Origin: Cololabis saira
Lineage: Eukaryota > Chordata > Actinopteri > Beloniformes > Belonidae
DNA: 64,000 nt
NCBI RefSeq assembly: GCF_033807715.1
Contig: NC_084607.1
Location: 19,286,441-19,350,440, forward strand
Direction: 5' to 3'
The notes below the pieces were generated by a model. The model searched no databases, was not told the DNA's origin, and saw nothing but the letters and a program-made list of their open reading frames with translations. Shown here piece by piece: positions 1 through 12,376 of this stretch. How positions within the stretch are numbered: the first letter of the stretch is position 1; each line of letters starts with the position of its first letter. The position numbers were made by a program, and so were the translations under genes.

Positions 1-3000
1 GCGAAGGAAGAGAAAAATGCAACGGAGTGACAGAAGGAAAGAGGGTAGTTAAACACGAGGAGTCCCAGGGAGCCGAGGATGAAGGGAAAGAGGAGAGAAG
101 GAGGGTGAAGGGGGCAAAGTCTGGAAGCTAGCTAACAGGACTGGATATGCCCAGACAGAGAGCCAGGCCCAGACTTGAGAGCCTCATTTGAATCTCAGAA
201 AGGCCTCACCCATCTCTCCCTCATCCCCTTTTCAGCAGAAAAAGCCAACCTTCAATCCCACTCCTCGTCTCTCTGTTCCCAGCAAGTTTCTCCTCACCCG
301 TGATTACTGACAGAGCCCTTCTTATTCGACTCCTCCCTTTCTATTCCTTTCAAACAGGCAAACACCCACACATACCTCAGTCATGCTGAACTGCTGTGGT
401 GCTGTTGAGGGTATACTAGAGAATCCAGTGCGTTACCCAAGCAAGAAAATAATAATACAAACCAGCTGTGGCTCCACTTAAACTGCAATTGTGTGAGTGT
501 TTTACTGTAAAACTCACTGCTCCCTGAACTGCAAGATATGTAGAAGATTCAAACCAGATCTACCTCTACAATCAGTTAAACATCAAGTCCGGTGATGGAA
601 ACTAATCAAAAACGTGCTTTTTACCCTTACTTTCATTTCTTAGCTTTGCTCCTTTACTCTTTCTTGAACCTTCCTCATTATTGGTGCCTTGCCCCAGACA
701 TGGTCTGCATATTGTCTAAAGAAATTCACAAACGAAATTCTCTCATGATAGAAATACCGAGCATGGAGTGCAGAAGGCGCTCTAAAGAGAAAGAGAGAGG
801 AGGTAGGGCGGGGTAGCTGGAGTGAAGCACAGTGTTGTCTGTGTTTATTTTGGAAATGCAACCCTGCAGACTTGCAGCAGAGGAACTGACTCCTAATCTT
901 CACCAAGCCAGGGCAAAGTCCCTGCACTCATTTTGGGACGTCTCGCAGAGGCGATTTAAAGAAAAAGGGGTAGACCCTGTGTTCCCGTTATGCACCCACC
1001 CTGGGGACCCAGGAGTGGTCTGCTCCAGGAGGAAACAGCGAGGCTGTGAGGTGATTAGTGGTTACAGTTTAACTGGAGAAAAATGCACGGTGTGTGAGCC
1101 ACGCCAGCCAGGGAACAAAGTGGTATGCGCTGGTGTCTTTAGGTTTGCAAGTTAGCATGAGTCAAGCTCGGTATCTGCTCCGTCTACTCTCAATACATGG
1201 GTCCACGAATCTGATCATCACCCCACAAAGGCATAACTATGCAGCGTTCTAAATTATGACCATCTCTGCACTGCCACATGGAATTGATTAGCGATGAAAG
1301 CTTTGTGGAAGGAAAAAAAGTAAAGCTCTTGACACTAATTTGTCTGTAATACTTGAGTTAATTGACTGAATCAGCTCCGTTTCATCTGAATATTAGTCGA
1401 GTCATATTAAACTTGTCAGCCTTGTGGTATATGAGCGTCTCACTTGCACAGCAGAGAGGTATGCAAGTGGAAAATATTTATGAGTTTGTCACTAATCTCA
1501 AATAAATTACCTGTAAATGCTTGAGTTATAGTATTTTGTTGGTATTATGGTTTAATATTTGATTTATTAAAACAGGCAAACTGTTCATGTGAACTCCATC
1601 AAAGAAACAACGAATACCCAACCATGGGCGGCTGCATTTCATCGTCTGAGCATCCTTTGACTCACAAAGCTGTCAACCTCACTGGCGATGACTGATCTGT
1701 CATCCATCCATCAGCCTTGCCCACTTCTTCCTATTCAGGGTCTCGGGATCAGCTGGAGCCCATCCCAGCTGTCTTCGGGCGAAAGGCAGGGAGTAACACC
1801 CCTAATCTAAAACAAGGCAACACATATCCATGTGAAGATTAATGCAAGCGTGTATCAGGTGCCTTGTTTTCACAGCATGTTGCCTCATTCACTGGCCACT
1901 ATAATCCTCCCTCCCCTGCTGCTGGGTTGCCTCTGAGCTTGACCGTAATCCACAGCTGCTATGGCACCCCAACGAGTTATTAATTCACACACTCAAACGG
2001 CCTCTACAAGTCTGTGCAACTTGACATCTCACTTACTGTGCGTGATCTTCCACAGTGTTTAGCTTCATTTTTTTCCCACTTTGTGGCCACACATACAAGC
2101 TGTCACCTTGAATTTTAGATTAAAATTGTGCAGAACTTTGCATAAAATAAAAAAAGGCAACTGAAACTGTTTGTAACATAAGTGATACACATTTATGAGC
2201 CTGGTTTAAGATATTAGACACAAGTGCACTGTGGGTTCCCACCATCCCTCCACGGCATACCTCTTGGTTGCTCTCTGACGCAGGAATATGCCATTAGGGT
2301 CCACTTTTTCCACCATATAACAGCTGCCTTTCCCTCACACGTTCAGACCTCAGCTGAATGATGTCACCTAGTTGCAGTGTGGGGAGAAATCTCAAGACAC
2401 ATGGAAAATTGATTTGATTTCAGGGGCAGGCATGGTGGAAAGCCTTCATCCATTGGATCATTAGTTTCAGTTGGGACAAAGACATGTAACTTTGACTAAA
2501 ACTTTGTACGGGCTGTTCCTGCAAGCAAGCAGCTGTCCAAGTACCACATACGGCCAAGTGTCTAGTGAGAGTGAAAAAATATACAGCATAAAAAAATATA
2601 TAATTTTAAGAAACGGCTGCTGGCACATGCACACACACATCCTGTGAGCGTGGAATGCCACCACAGGGAACACAGCTGGAACCCAGCGGACATCTGGCTT
2701 ATCGTTGCAGATGAGAGCTTTTTCTTTTTTCTGCCTACTTTCGCTAAAAGCTGAGGGTTGAAAGATGCCGACTGAATAACCAGCGTCTGCGGTGAGAGAC
2801 GCTCCTCTGTTTCACTCCAGACTTTCTCCTATATGCTTGACCTGGAGCTGAACCGATAATCAGCTGACTGGATAAACAATGCACGGAGCAGGCTGTGGAT
2901 GTGTGGAGCACCTGTGTTCACAGTCCAGAGAAGGTTCATGGATTAAATAGCAGAGGCATGGAAGAGGTGTCCGCAAGACGGAATCAAATTCACCCCCCAC

Positions 3001-3929
3001 AGAAAGCCTGCGTGTGGCCTCTTTTGCTCGTCTTCACCACATGATTTGAGAGGCTTCCAGTGGGCCAATGGCCAGACCCCCCAAAGCCTCACATGCTATC
3101 TGTATGACAGTTTATTGCACTTACTCATTTCGTACATCAACATACTTTCCAAACACCTTAGAAATACACAATCATCTTTATCTGATCCAAAGTAAAACTG
3201 ACACCCTTGAGTGTACCTCGATCTGCTTTGCAGCACAATGCTTTTAATGATCAGGGCTTATTTCCCTCCAGCACAGGCCTTGTTAGGTCTGCCTTGGCAG
3301 GGCTGGCTCTCTCCCCTGGCATCTTCTGTAACAATGGGCCCATGGGAGGCCACCAATGGGGAGAGGGTCCATCACAAACCAAATCCCAGTGTGCCCACAA
3401 TTAGGCTGAGAGACAGTGGAATTGCTTAATTGGAGGAAAATAGCTCTTTATCTAGGCCTCCCTGCCCGCGCTCATCCTTGCCTCCCATACTACATGTTTG
3501 GCCTCATGCAACATAGAACTGGGCTGAACAAAACGGATAAAGACGCCACCAGTAAGTCCTAATCATCACATGAAACGTGCTTGAATACGGTTATTATGCA
3601 CAAATGTGGAGCAGAGATCAAACACTGACATTAAATCCCATCATGTTTAAACGGCTACGCTGTTTTAAGTGCAAATATAAGAATAATGTCACTCTGTAAA
3701 TGAGCGGCAGCGGAGGTTTCACCAGACCCAGCTTCTTTGTTTACCGACACATGACTGGTTTAATTGGCCATCACTCTTCAGCCGTTGAACTCTTTATCAG
3801 GTGCATTGACAAACATGAGAGAGGGCTCAGTGCACGTCTGTATCTTGCACAACAGCTGGCAAGAGCTGGTGTGCGTCTCTATTTGGGGCAGGATTTGTGA
3901 CACTGCTCTAAAAATGTCAGTCAGGGTTA
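1..3929. other. Non-coding left flank; no gene seen
   Basis: No ORF here resembles a known protein and I see no paired splice sites around a recognisable exon. By synteny this may be the first intron of a minus-strand glis2 gene, but none of its zinc-finger coding sequence is visible. The stretch 3200-3900 is of balanced composition, without simple repeats and with several TTAATTGG-like homeobox-type words, so it could include conserved non-coding sequence. That is inference from composition only. Confidence 0.5.
1701..1800 (+). repeat. Dispersed repeat of a common fish family (copy 1)
   Basis: Contains CATCCATCCATC, then a degenerate CTATTCAGGGTCTCGGGATCAGCTGGAGCCCATCCCAGCTGTC and a GGGCGAAAGGCAGGG segment. 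I recognise this layout (CCATCCAT, CAGGGTCNCGGG, CTGGAGCCCATCCCAGCTG, GGGCGA.AGGCAGGG) as a very common interspersed repeat in fish genomes. A reverse-orientation copy lies at 54124-54238. Family name not assigned. Confidence 0.6.
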
Positions 3930-3930
3930 A

Positions 3931-4048
3931 AGGCTGATTTATGGTTCCGCGTTACACCAACGCAGAGCCTACGGCGTAAGGTACGCGGCGACGCGCACCG
4001 TACGGCGTAGGCTCTGCGTCGATTTAACGCGGAACCATAATTCAGGCT
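3931..4048. mobile_element. Foldback MITE, copy A
   Basis: An almost complete palindrome of about 118 bp. It starts AGGCTGATTTATGGTTCCGC and ends with the inverted counterpart GCGGAACCATAATTCAGGCT, with CTACGGCGTA words near the centre. Three other copies occur at 5936-7188 (interrupted), 10613-10720 and 13644-13785. It has no coding capacity, so it is a non-autonomous element. Copy A has TTAA directly on its left. The superfamily is left open, because a TTAA or TTA target site fits more than one. Confidence 0.85.
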
Positions 4049-4295
4049 CCAAGGAGTGAGATCAGGGGCGCCTCCAAGAAGTTTTCATAGGGGTGGCCAG
4101 ACTTAAATTTAAATTCATGGGGTGGACACCAAAACTAAAAGCCATCATTACAGGACTTTATTATACCGTTTTTTTTTTTTTTACTTTCTAACTTGTCTGC
4201 ATATATATTAATATTTAATACCATGTTGGTAAAAAAACCTAAGGCATATATATGCATTTTTAATATATAATATACATCATATATATTTTAATATG

Positions 4296-4297
<2 letters not shown>

Positions 4298-4359
<62 letters not shown>

Positions 4360-4407
4360 TTAAAAAAATTGTATATATATATATATATAATTTATTAAAA
4401 AAGATTT

Positions 4408-4488
<81 letters not shown>
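4298..4488. repeat. (TA)n blocks inside the hAT-type element
   Basis: Three TA runs, at about 4298-4352, 4373-4389 and 4410-4488, separated by short AT-rich spacers ending in AAAATT and AAAAGA-like words. They translate as YIYIYI in some frames, which is not a protein. Confidence 0.95.
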
Positions 4489-4492
<4 letters not shown>

Positions 4493-4671
4493 ATTAGGCT
4501 CAGAAATACTTAAAGAAATGCCTACTGATATTCATTTTGCCCAAATGATTTGGGATGAAACGCATAACTGACGATAGAATTTATGTGACCGGAAAGTGTT
4601 TTTTTTTTTTTTTTTAATGAGGCCAGTGGGGTGACCAGCAAATTTGTAGGGGGGGCCGTGGCCACCCCAGG

Positions 4672-4685
4672 CCACCCCCTGGTGG
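4672..4685 (-). promoter_or_regulatory. CTCF-like motif in the end of the hAT-type element
   Basis: On the minus strand this reads CCACCAGGGGGTGG, close to the vertebrate CTCF core CCACNAGGGGGCGC. It lies within 10 bp of the right terminus of the element, so any binding site would be carried by the transposon. Binding is inferred, not shown. Confidence 0.45.
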
Positions 4686-4701
4686 CGCCCCTGAGTGAGA
4701 T

Positions 4702-5935
4702 GCGAGTTGAAAGGAGAATATGGACTTGTGGGTGGGAGAAAAGGGCCATCACTACCTTAAAACCTTTTTTTTTTTTCCTTTTTCTGGTCGTGTGAGGCTC
4801 GTCCGCCGCGACAGCGGCCTCGGCGGTGACAGCGGCGGCTGCACCGCTGGAGACGCTCGGGAAATAGGTCAGTGTCCTGTTTGAACTCGCGCGGCTCCTC
4901 ACATCGCAGAGGAGCGCACGCACGCACGATGGTGGATGACAATGAACGCAATGTGCAGAGTTGACACGCAAAGGGAGGATCGCTCCAGGCTTACCTGAAG
5001 AGGGAGAATGTTGTGGTTATGGCCGCGATGTCTCCGGCTCGCTCCACGTTTCCTTTGCGGCTGAAACTTCTCAAGTCCGTATAGTCTCAAAAAAGGCTTT
5101 TGTGGTGTCAAGAAGACTCCTTGTCAAATTATCACTTTTTTTTTCTTCGATAAAAACGAAGTAAAAAAAAAACACTACAGAAGCGGTCTGTTAGTAGACC
5201 ATTGTCAGGATTATTTTTAAGCTTGAGAAAAAATCAAACATATAAGCTCCAAACCCAGCGTGTGTGACAGCCGGTTGTTAATGTAAAGACTTATCTAAGG
5301 AATGACAGCCGTGCGTGTTGTCCCAGAATGAATCATTTGCGTGTTATCATAACACTGGAACCCCGTCAAAAGTGTAAACACCCGGATCCATAGCCCGAAC
5401 TGAAGAAAAATAAGGACCAATGGGTTTGTGCTGCGCATCCAAAAGCGCATGGGTGATTCCTACCCAAATCCAAGGCGCATCGCTTAATGGCAACGCCAGT
5501 CAGCCGTGAGGGTGGGGGTGAAGGGTGGGGGGCTCCTATGGGTGCTCCAAGGGGGGGTGCACAAGGGATGGCACCAAGTGCTGGAAACGACGGCCAGGGC
5601 GGGTTGGGAGGACAGTCTCCTTCTCCTTCGATGTTTTTCCAGATGCCGCGGTGGGATAGTTTGCTTTTTCCTTGTCCGCGCAGTTCTCCCCCGTGTCCTT
5701 TGCTGCTTTTTCTTTCATCCGAGCCCTTCGAGGAGCCGCTGGAGAGTGTTGATGGTCGTGTCCCCCGCCGCCCAGCAGCAGCAGCAGCAGCAGCCGTCAG
5801 GACCGTCAGGACCAGCCCAGAGCCTGCCAGCTCAGCTCAGCTTGCTGCTCCGCCCATCCGCCAGGGGCAGCCCTCTCCTCGGCCCCCCTCCCAAGCGCCC
5901 CCCCCCCCCTCTCTCTCCAGCGCTGGCCGTCCTAA
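4702..5935 (-). promoter_or_regulatory. GC-rich candidate promoter and first exon of a divergent minus-strand gene (glis2 by synteny)
   Basis: CpG-rich sequence between AT-rich flanks. On the minus strand, CTTCAG|GTAAGC gives a near-consensus 5' splice site: last exon base 4995, intron GT at 4994-4993. That would end a non-coding first exon transcribed leftward. In human, GLIS2 lies beyond TFAP4 in divergent orientation, which fits. A (CAG)7 tract and several long overlapping ORFs are present, but none resembles a known protein. It could also be the promoter of a non-coding RNA. Confidence 0.45.
5773..5793 (+). repeat. (CAG)7
   Basis: Seven perfect CAG units inside the GC-rich block. No supported reading frame runs through it. 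Confidence 0.95.
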
Positions 5936-5985
5936 AGCCTGGTTTATGGTTCTTTTGGTGGAACTTTTTCAAATGCAGTCTCACT

Positions 5986-6382
5986 CACTGCAAAAACTCA
6001 AAATCTTACCAGGAATATTTGTCTTATTTCTAGTTAAAATGTCTCATTTTTAGTCAAAAAATCTCATTATACTTTAAACAAGAGTCATTACCAGAAAAAT
6101 AACTTGTTATTTGGCCATTTTCACCTGTTTCAAGTACATTTTCACTTGAAATAAGTAGAAAAATCTGCCAGTGGGACAAGATTTATCTTCTCATTATAAG
6201 CAAAAAAATCTTGTTCCACTGGCAGATTTTTCTACTTATTTCAAGTGAAAATCTACTTGAAACAGGTGAAAACGGTTGTTTTTGAGTCTTGTCTTAAATG
6301 TAATGAGATTTTTTTGACTAAAAATTTGACATTTTAACTAGAAATAAGACAAATATTCTTGTTAAGATGAGTTTTTGCAGTG
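5986..6382. mobile_element. 397-bp palindromic element with CACTGCAAAAACT ends
   Basis: Starts CACTGCAAAAACTCAAAATC and ends with GAGTTTTTGCAGTG, and nearly the whole length can fold back. The tip of the palindrome, around GCCAGTGGGACAAG and CTTGTTCCACTGGC, lies at about 6170-6222. Partial copies are at about 6715-6967 and from 11711. No ORF. CACTG ends are seen in CACTA-type elements among others, but no clear target duplication is visible, so the superfamily is unassigned. Confidence 0.8.
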
Positions 6383-6575
6383 TATAATAACCAGTGAAAT
6401 CGATCATGTTCTGATTTGCATTTATAGTTATTTTATATGTATTAAGTATTAGAATAATCAATACAAGGAGACAGAGTAATTCCATAAATGTATTGAAAAA
6501 ACAAACATTTACATTTAACCCTTGAAGCCAAGGTGTGGCGGCTGCCGTACCTTGCCATACCCAATTGACGCCCCT

Positions 6576-7127
6576 GTGGCATCCCCCCTGAAATAAAAAC
6601 GGTGAAAATCATCCCCCCTGTAAAACTTTCCATCCCTTATGTCATTTCATCAATGAATGTGGTTTTACTGCTATTTCAACATTTAGAGTCATCGCCAGTA
6701 AAATAACACCAGAAAAATTTGACAATTTTCACCTGTTTCAGGTAAATTTTCACTTGAAATAAGTAGAAAAATCTGCCAGTGGCTTGTTCCACTGGCAGAT
6801 TTTTCTACTTATTTTAAGTGAAAATCTACTTGAAACAAGTGAAAATTGTTGTTTTTTCCAGTGATGAGTCTTGTTTTAAGTGTAATGAGATTTGTTTTTA
6901 CTAAAATAAGACATTTTAACTAGAAATAAGACAAATATTCTTGTTAAGATTTTGAGTTTTTGCAGTGATCCATTTTACTTATCCTGTGAAGGACAGAGTC
7001 ATATTGATAAGTTCAGAAAACTGTTTTTTATTGTTGTGTTTTGATGTATTTGATGTAAGCCCAGTGGATATTTAAAGCTTACAGAAGGCTGCATTTAACT
7101 GCTACTATGTCATTCCTGCAGTATTTC
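6576..7127 (+). repeat. Left arm of a large inverted repeat
   Basis: 552 bp that match the reverse complement of 11551-12131 nearly throughout, from GTGGCATCCCCCCTGAAATA to CTGCAGTATTTC. The main visible difference is a loss of about 30 bp at the tip of the internal CACTG palindrome in this arm. The 4.4-kb spacer is 7128-11550. Confidence 0.85.
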
Positions 7128-7188
7128 CGCCGCGTACCCTACGGCGTAGGCTCTGCGTTGGTGTAACGCGGAACCATAAATCAGCCTT

Positions 7189-8888
7189 CAGGTTCATCTC
7201 TGCGCGTCTGATCCCTGCTGACAGCAGGCTTTCATGAGGAGCAACACTCGTCTCTCACTCTTCTTGGTTAATCTCTGTAGGCCACTCATCTCTGCTCACT
7301 TTGGCCTCCATCTCCCCCTCAGCAGGCTTCTCACAACAACTTATGCATGCTACAAAAACACAAGCCGGTGTTCTGGCAATTTCTGCTGCTTTGCCAAAAA
7401 TTGCTACCTAATGGTTTTCCACCTTTGCAGAGTTTCAATTTTACTGTGTTTTACTCCCTAGCCCACTTCCTTTTCCCCCAAGCAGTCCTTGTCGCTTGCC
7501 AGGCCGTCATTGTAAATAAAAATGTGTTCTTAATAACCTGCCTGGTTAAATAAAGGCGAATGACTGAATTAATATCAAATAAAGCGATAGAATTGCTTTT
7601 TTTCTCTTTATCGTATAATGTTCACAAAGTGTTATGCAATTCATGTCATGGCCAATGTATTTTGAAGGATCAAATACTCAACATCCCATATTATCAATTT
7701 TACATCATGCAAGAATTTGGCGTGGCAATCAAACTTTGAAAATCGACTGTACGCGTGCGCAGAACCTCAAAGTAGCATTTTTCGGCAGGTAGCAAGGATT
7801 GGCAGAACACCTGGATGACTTCATGATTAACACGTGACATTAGAAACAAACTGAAGCTACATATCTTCACCGTATTTACTGAATTTCATATTGAGCTTTT
7901 TCTTACCCACACAAGTCCAGACAAGATCAAATAGAGGTCACTTTAATGACAGCAATCTATCACTTTTGTATTATACTTATATTGCACAGTATTTTACAAA
8001 CATAATATATATTTTTTGTGTGAAATAACAATATGTTAGGAGTACAATTTTCCTAAAGGTATGACTTGTTTTGTAGCAGCTGTGTTATTAATAATTACAT
8101 ATTTGAAGATCTTTTCTCCCTCAAAGAAAGAAAAATGCTGTGCCAAAAGCTTCAGTCTCCTATGAAATGTTGATGCTTTTCTATTTTTCATAGGACAACT
8201 GATCATCTCTAGGTTTAGGAATAATAATAATAATAATAATAATAATGACTATTTTCTTTCTTTTCTTTTCCTACTAAAATCCAGTGCCTTCATTGATAAT
8301 GCTGTGACAACGTAACAAAAACACTAAAAAATATCTTTCAGTAACTTAGTAACCATTTATCAGCTATTGTCTGTCTATTAAATCATTAAACGATTGAATG
8401 CATTTTTTTCCATTTTAATCATGTTAATAAAATAACAGCATCATTAGGTTACAGTTACAAGACTGTATTTTGATAATTGTGGAATTCAGGGAGGAAAAAA
8501 TAACCTGTAGAGTTTTTTTGCAGATTTTTATTATCATGGCTGATTTATTGGTTTATAGGGCTGTTATTCATTTCTATATTAGCAACCCACTCAAAAAAAA
8601 GCCAAACTGGGTGAAATACATCTGTAAGTAACAGGCACCTGCTCAAACAGGAGCTGACAGTCCCTATGACAGTTACAACCTTTTTTCAGATAATGAGAGA
8701 ACTGCTGAAAAGTTTCAATGATCAGTTCGTCTACACATGGTAATAATAATAATCAGTCCCAGAGTTGTTTTTTCTTGTTTTGATGTGTTTTGTTGAATCC
8801 ATCTTGTACCATCAATTAGGTGTGTAAATTGGGAATGGAAACAACACTTCTTATGAGCTTATGACGCGCCTCCCCTTTTCACCAGCCA
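7189..8888. other. AT-rich intergenic sequence; no gene seen
   Basis: No recognisable coding sequence. A (AAT)n run of about 27 bp lies at 8221-8247. A CACGTG E-box occurs at about 7831. Otherwise nothing stands out. Confidence 0.5.
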
Positions 8889-8902
8889 CCACTAGAGGGC
8901 GC
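8889..8902 (+). promoter_or_regulatory. CTCF consensus-like site
   Basis: Reads CCACTAGAGGGCGC, a near-perfect match to the CTCF core CCACNAGRGGGCGC. It lies between the tfap4 promoter and the putative glis2 promoter, and points away from the minus-strand motif at 4672. It is a candidate insulator or loop anchor; binding is not shown. Confidence 0.6.
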
Positions 8903-8970
8903 AAAGCAACTTCAGAAAATCTACCTCACAAAGGCCTCAGTGAATTTAGGAAATAGACTAACTAAAAAAA

Positions 8971-10612
<1,642 letters not shown>

Positions 10613-10720
10613 AGCCTGGATTATGGTTCTGCGTTAAATCGACGCAGAACCTACGCCGTAGGCCAAGTAGCCTACGGCGTAGGGTCTGCGTTGGTGTAAC
10701 GCGGGACCATAAATCAGCCT
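10613..10720. mobile_element. Foldback MITE, copy C
   Basis: 108-bp palindrome from AGCCTGGATTATGGTTCTGC to GGGACCATAAATCAGCCT, with the symmetric centre CTACGCCGTAGGCCAAGTAG and CCTACGGCGTAG. TTAA follows the right end. It matches copies A and D in both termini. Confidence 0.88.
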
Positions 10721-11550
10721 TAAGCTGTTGCCGCGCAGCGCTGCCAAGTCGTCAGCTGATCTCTGTTGCTCTCTTATCGCAGCTGTTTGAGCGTCCGCCC
10801 CGTAGTAGTCCCGCTTTTTTGAAAAAAAGATTAAGTTATCTCTAGAGCATAATTTAAAATAATAGTTTCAAAGAGAAGTCTTTGTATGATTTTATATTTT
10901 ACGCTTTAAATGTTTTTTTTTTTTTTTTTTTTTGCGTGTGTGTTAATTACCTACCCCTTCAGGGTAACTATTTTTCTTAATGTAACCAGATCTTGTGGTA
11001 ATAATCATCCAAAATCGTAGAAACTGGCGATTATAAATTAGCTGTCAATATTCACCTCGAATTATATACATTTTTTCCCCCTCCACGTATGTTTTCTTGT
11101 GGATGTATTTCCGCGCTAAATAGTCCTTTGTTTACACGCAGATGCCGCGTTCCATTTGTCCTCGGAAGTGGGGATTTCCCAGTTCCCAGTCGGAATTTTC
11201 AACTGGAACGCCCCTCAAAGTGGGATTTCCCACTGGGAAAGTGGGAGAGTCTTCACCACCCCCGAGTTCACATTCCAAGATGGCTGCCCCAGTTGTAAAC
11301 AGTAGAAGAGAGCTTCGTAGCACTTCATTCTAGTTTTGGTCACACTAAATCAGTTGTATACAAGTATTGTTCGGCATATATATGCTGCTATAGTGTAATT
11401 TACATTTTTCATGGTGTATATGCGCAGTACTCGAGTTGTAAAAAAAAATCAGGGGGGATGGTGGATTTTATCATATGGGGACAGATAATTTGTGCTGATT
11501 ACAAATAATATAATATATTACAAATAATAGCAGTGACCAAAACAGCTGCA

Positions 11551-12131
11551 GAAATACTGCAGGAATGACATAGCAGCAGTTAAATGCAGCCTTCTGTAAG
11601 CTTTAAATATCCACTGGGCTTACATCAAATACATCAAAACACAACAATAAAAAACAGTTTTCTGAACTTATCAATATGCCTCTGTCCTTCACAGGATAAG
11701 TAAAATGGATCACTGCAAAAACTCAAAATCTTAACAAGAATATTTGTCTTATTTCTAGTTAAAATGTCTCATTTTAGTAAAAAAATCTCATTACACTTAA
11801 AACAAGACTCATCACTGGAAAAAACAACAATTTTCACCTGTTTCAAGTAGATTTTCACTTAAAATAAGTAGAAAAATCTGCCAGTGGAACAAGATTTTTT
11901 TGTAATGAGAAGATAAATCTTCTTCCACTGGCAGATTTTCCTACTTATTTCAAGTGAAAATTTACCTGAAACAGGTGAAAATTGTCAAATTTTTCTGGTG
12001 TTATTTTTCTGGTGATGACTCTAAATGTTGAAATAGCAGTAAAACCACATTCATTGATGAAATGACATAAGGGATGGAAAGTTTTACAGGGGGGATGATT
12101 TTGACCGTTTTTATTTCAGGGGGGATGCCAC
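11551..12131 (-). repeat. Right arm of a large inverted repeat
   Basis: 581 bp, the inverted counterpart of 6576-7127. This arm keeps the longer palindrome tip, with TTCTTCCACTGGCAGATTTT intact. Two independent insertions of one composite repeat in opposite orientation explain the pair as well as an inverted duplication would. Confidence 0.85.
11711..12019. mobile_element. Partial copy of the CACTGCAAAAACT palindromic element
   Basis: Begins with an intact CACTGCAAAAACTCAAAATC terminus and includes both sides of the palindrome tip, but lacks the second CACTG terminus. The far boundary is approximate. It is nested in the right arm of the inverted repeat, inside the outer element at 11143-12251. 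Confidence 0.7.
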
Positions 12132-12251
12132 CCCCCCTCATCCCCCCTCAACAAACTTGTTTACCTACTTTGTAACTGGAACGCTGATAACTCGGCTGTG
12201 ACGTCATTCCCAGTTCCGAGTTACGACTTCCGAGGTAAATGGAACGCAGCA

Positions 12252-12340
12252 AGACTCCCCGTCTCTGCGGAAGGAGGTCTTTGGTAGTGCGGTGTGTGAC
12301 TCCTACCAGCTGTTTCCCGCCTTGAAAGCCATCCGATCAG

Positions 12341-12376
<36 letters not shown>

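Larger units (their letters stand above)
4055..4701. mobile_element. Non-autonomous hAT-type element with 8-bp target duplication
   Basis: The element proper is 4063-4693 (631 bp). Its ends are CAGGGGCGCC and GGCGCCCCTG, a perfect 10-bp terminal inverted repeat. It is flanked by the perfect 8-bp direct repeat AGTGAGAT at 4055-4062 and 4694-4701. CAGNG-type ends with 8-bp duplications are the hallmark of the hAT superfamily. The interior has GGGGTGGCC-type motifs near both ends and long (TA)n blocks but no transposase. The intact duplication suggests a fairly recent insertion. Confidence 0.9.
5936..7188. mobile_element. Foldback MITE, copy B, split by later insertions
   Basis: The left terminus AGCCTGGTTTATGGTTC (5936-5952) and the right part of the same MITE (7128-7188, from CGCCGCGTACCCTACGGCGTAGG to AACCATAAATCAGCCTT) are separated by about 1.17 kb of unrelated repeat sequence (5953-7127). 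Other copies are uninterrupted at 108-142 bp, so the intervening DNA was most likely inserted into this copy, with some loss of its centre. Confidence 0.7.
11143..12251. mobile_element. Outer DNA element with TGCNGCGTTCCATTT inverted ends, containing nested insertions
   Basis: The left end reads TGCCGCGTTCCATTTGTCCT followed by CGGAAGT. The right end, reverse-complemented, reads TGCTGCGTTCCATTTACCTC followed by GGAAGT, so the terminal inverted repeats are at least 27 bp with few mismatches. A 3-bp AGA lies next to both ends and may be a target duplication. The interior holds the right arm of the large inverted repeat and a CACTG palindrome. I infer a small non-autonomous element that later received other insertions. 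Its right end is about 395 bp before the tfap4 start codon. Confidence 0.7.

Noticed and set aside
4293..4571. Open frame of Tyr-Ile repeats (also at 32725-32973 and 45885-46217)
   Set aside because: It is a translation of (TA)n microsatellite, not a protein.
5487..6053. Longest open frame in the GC-rich island (188 residues, Pro/Ala-rich)
   Set aside because: It runs through (CAG)7 and into the MITE and CACTG repeat, has no family resemblance, and low stop density is expected in GC-rich DNA.
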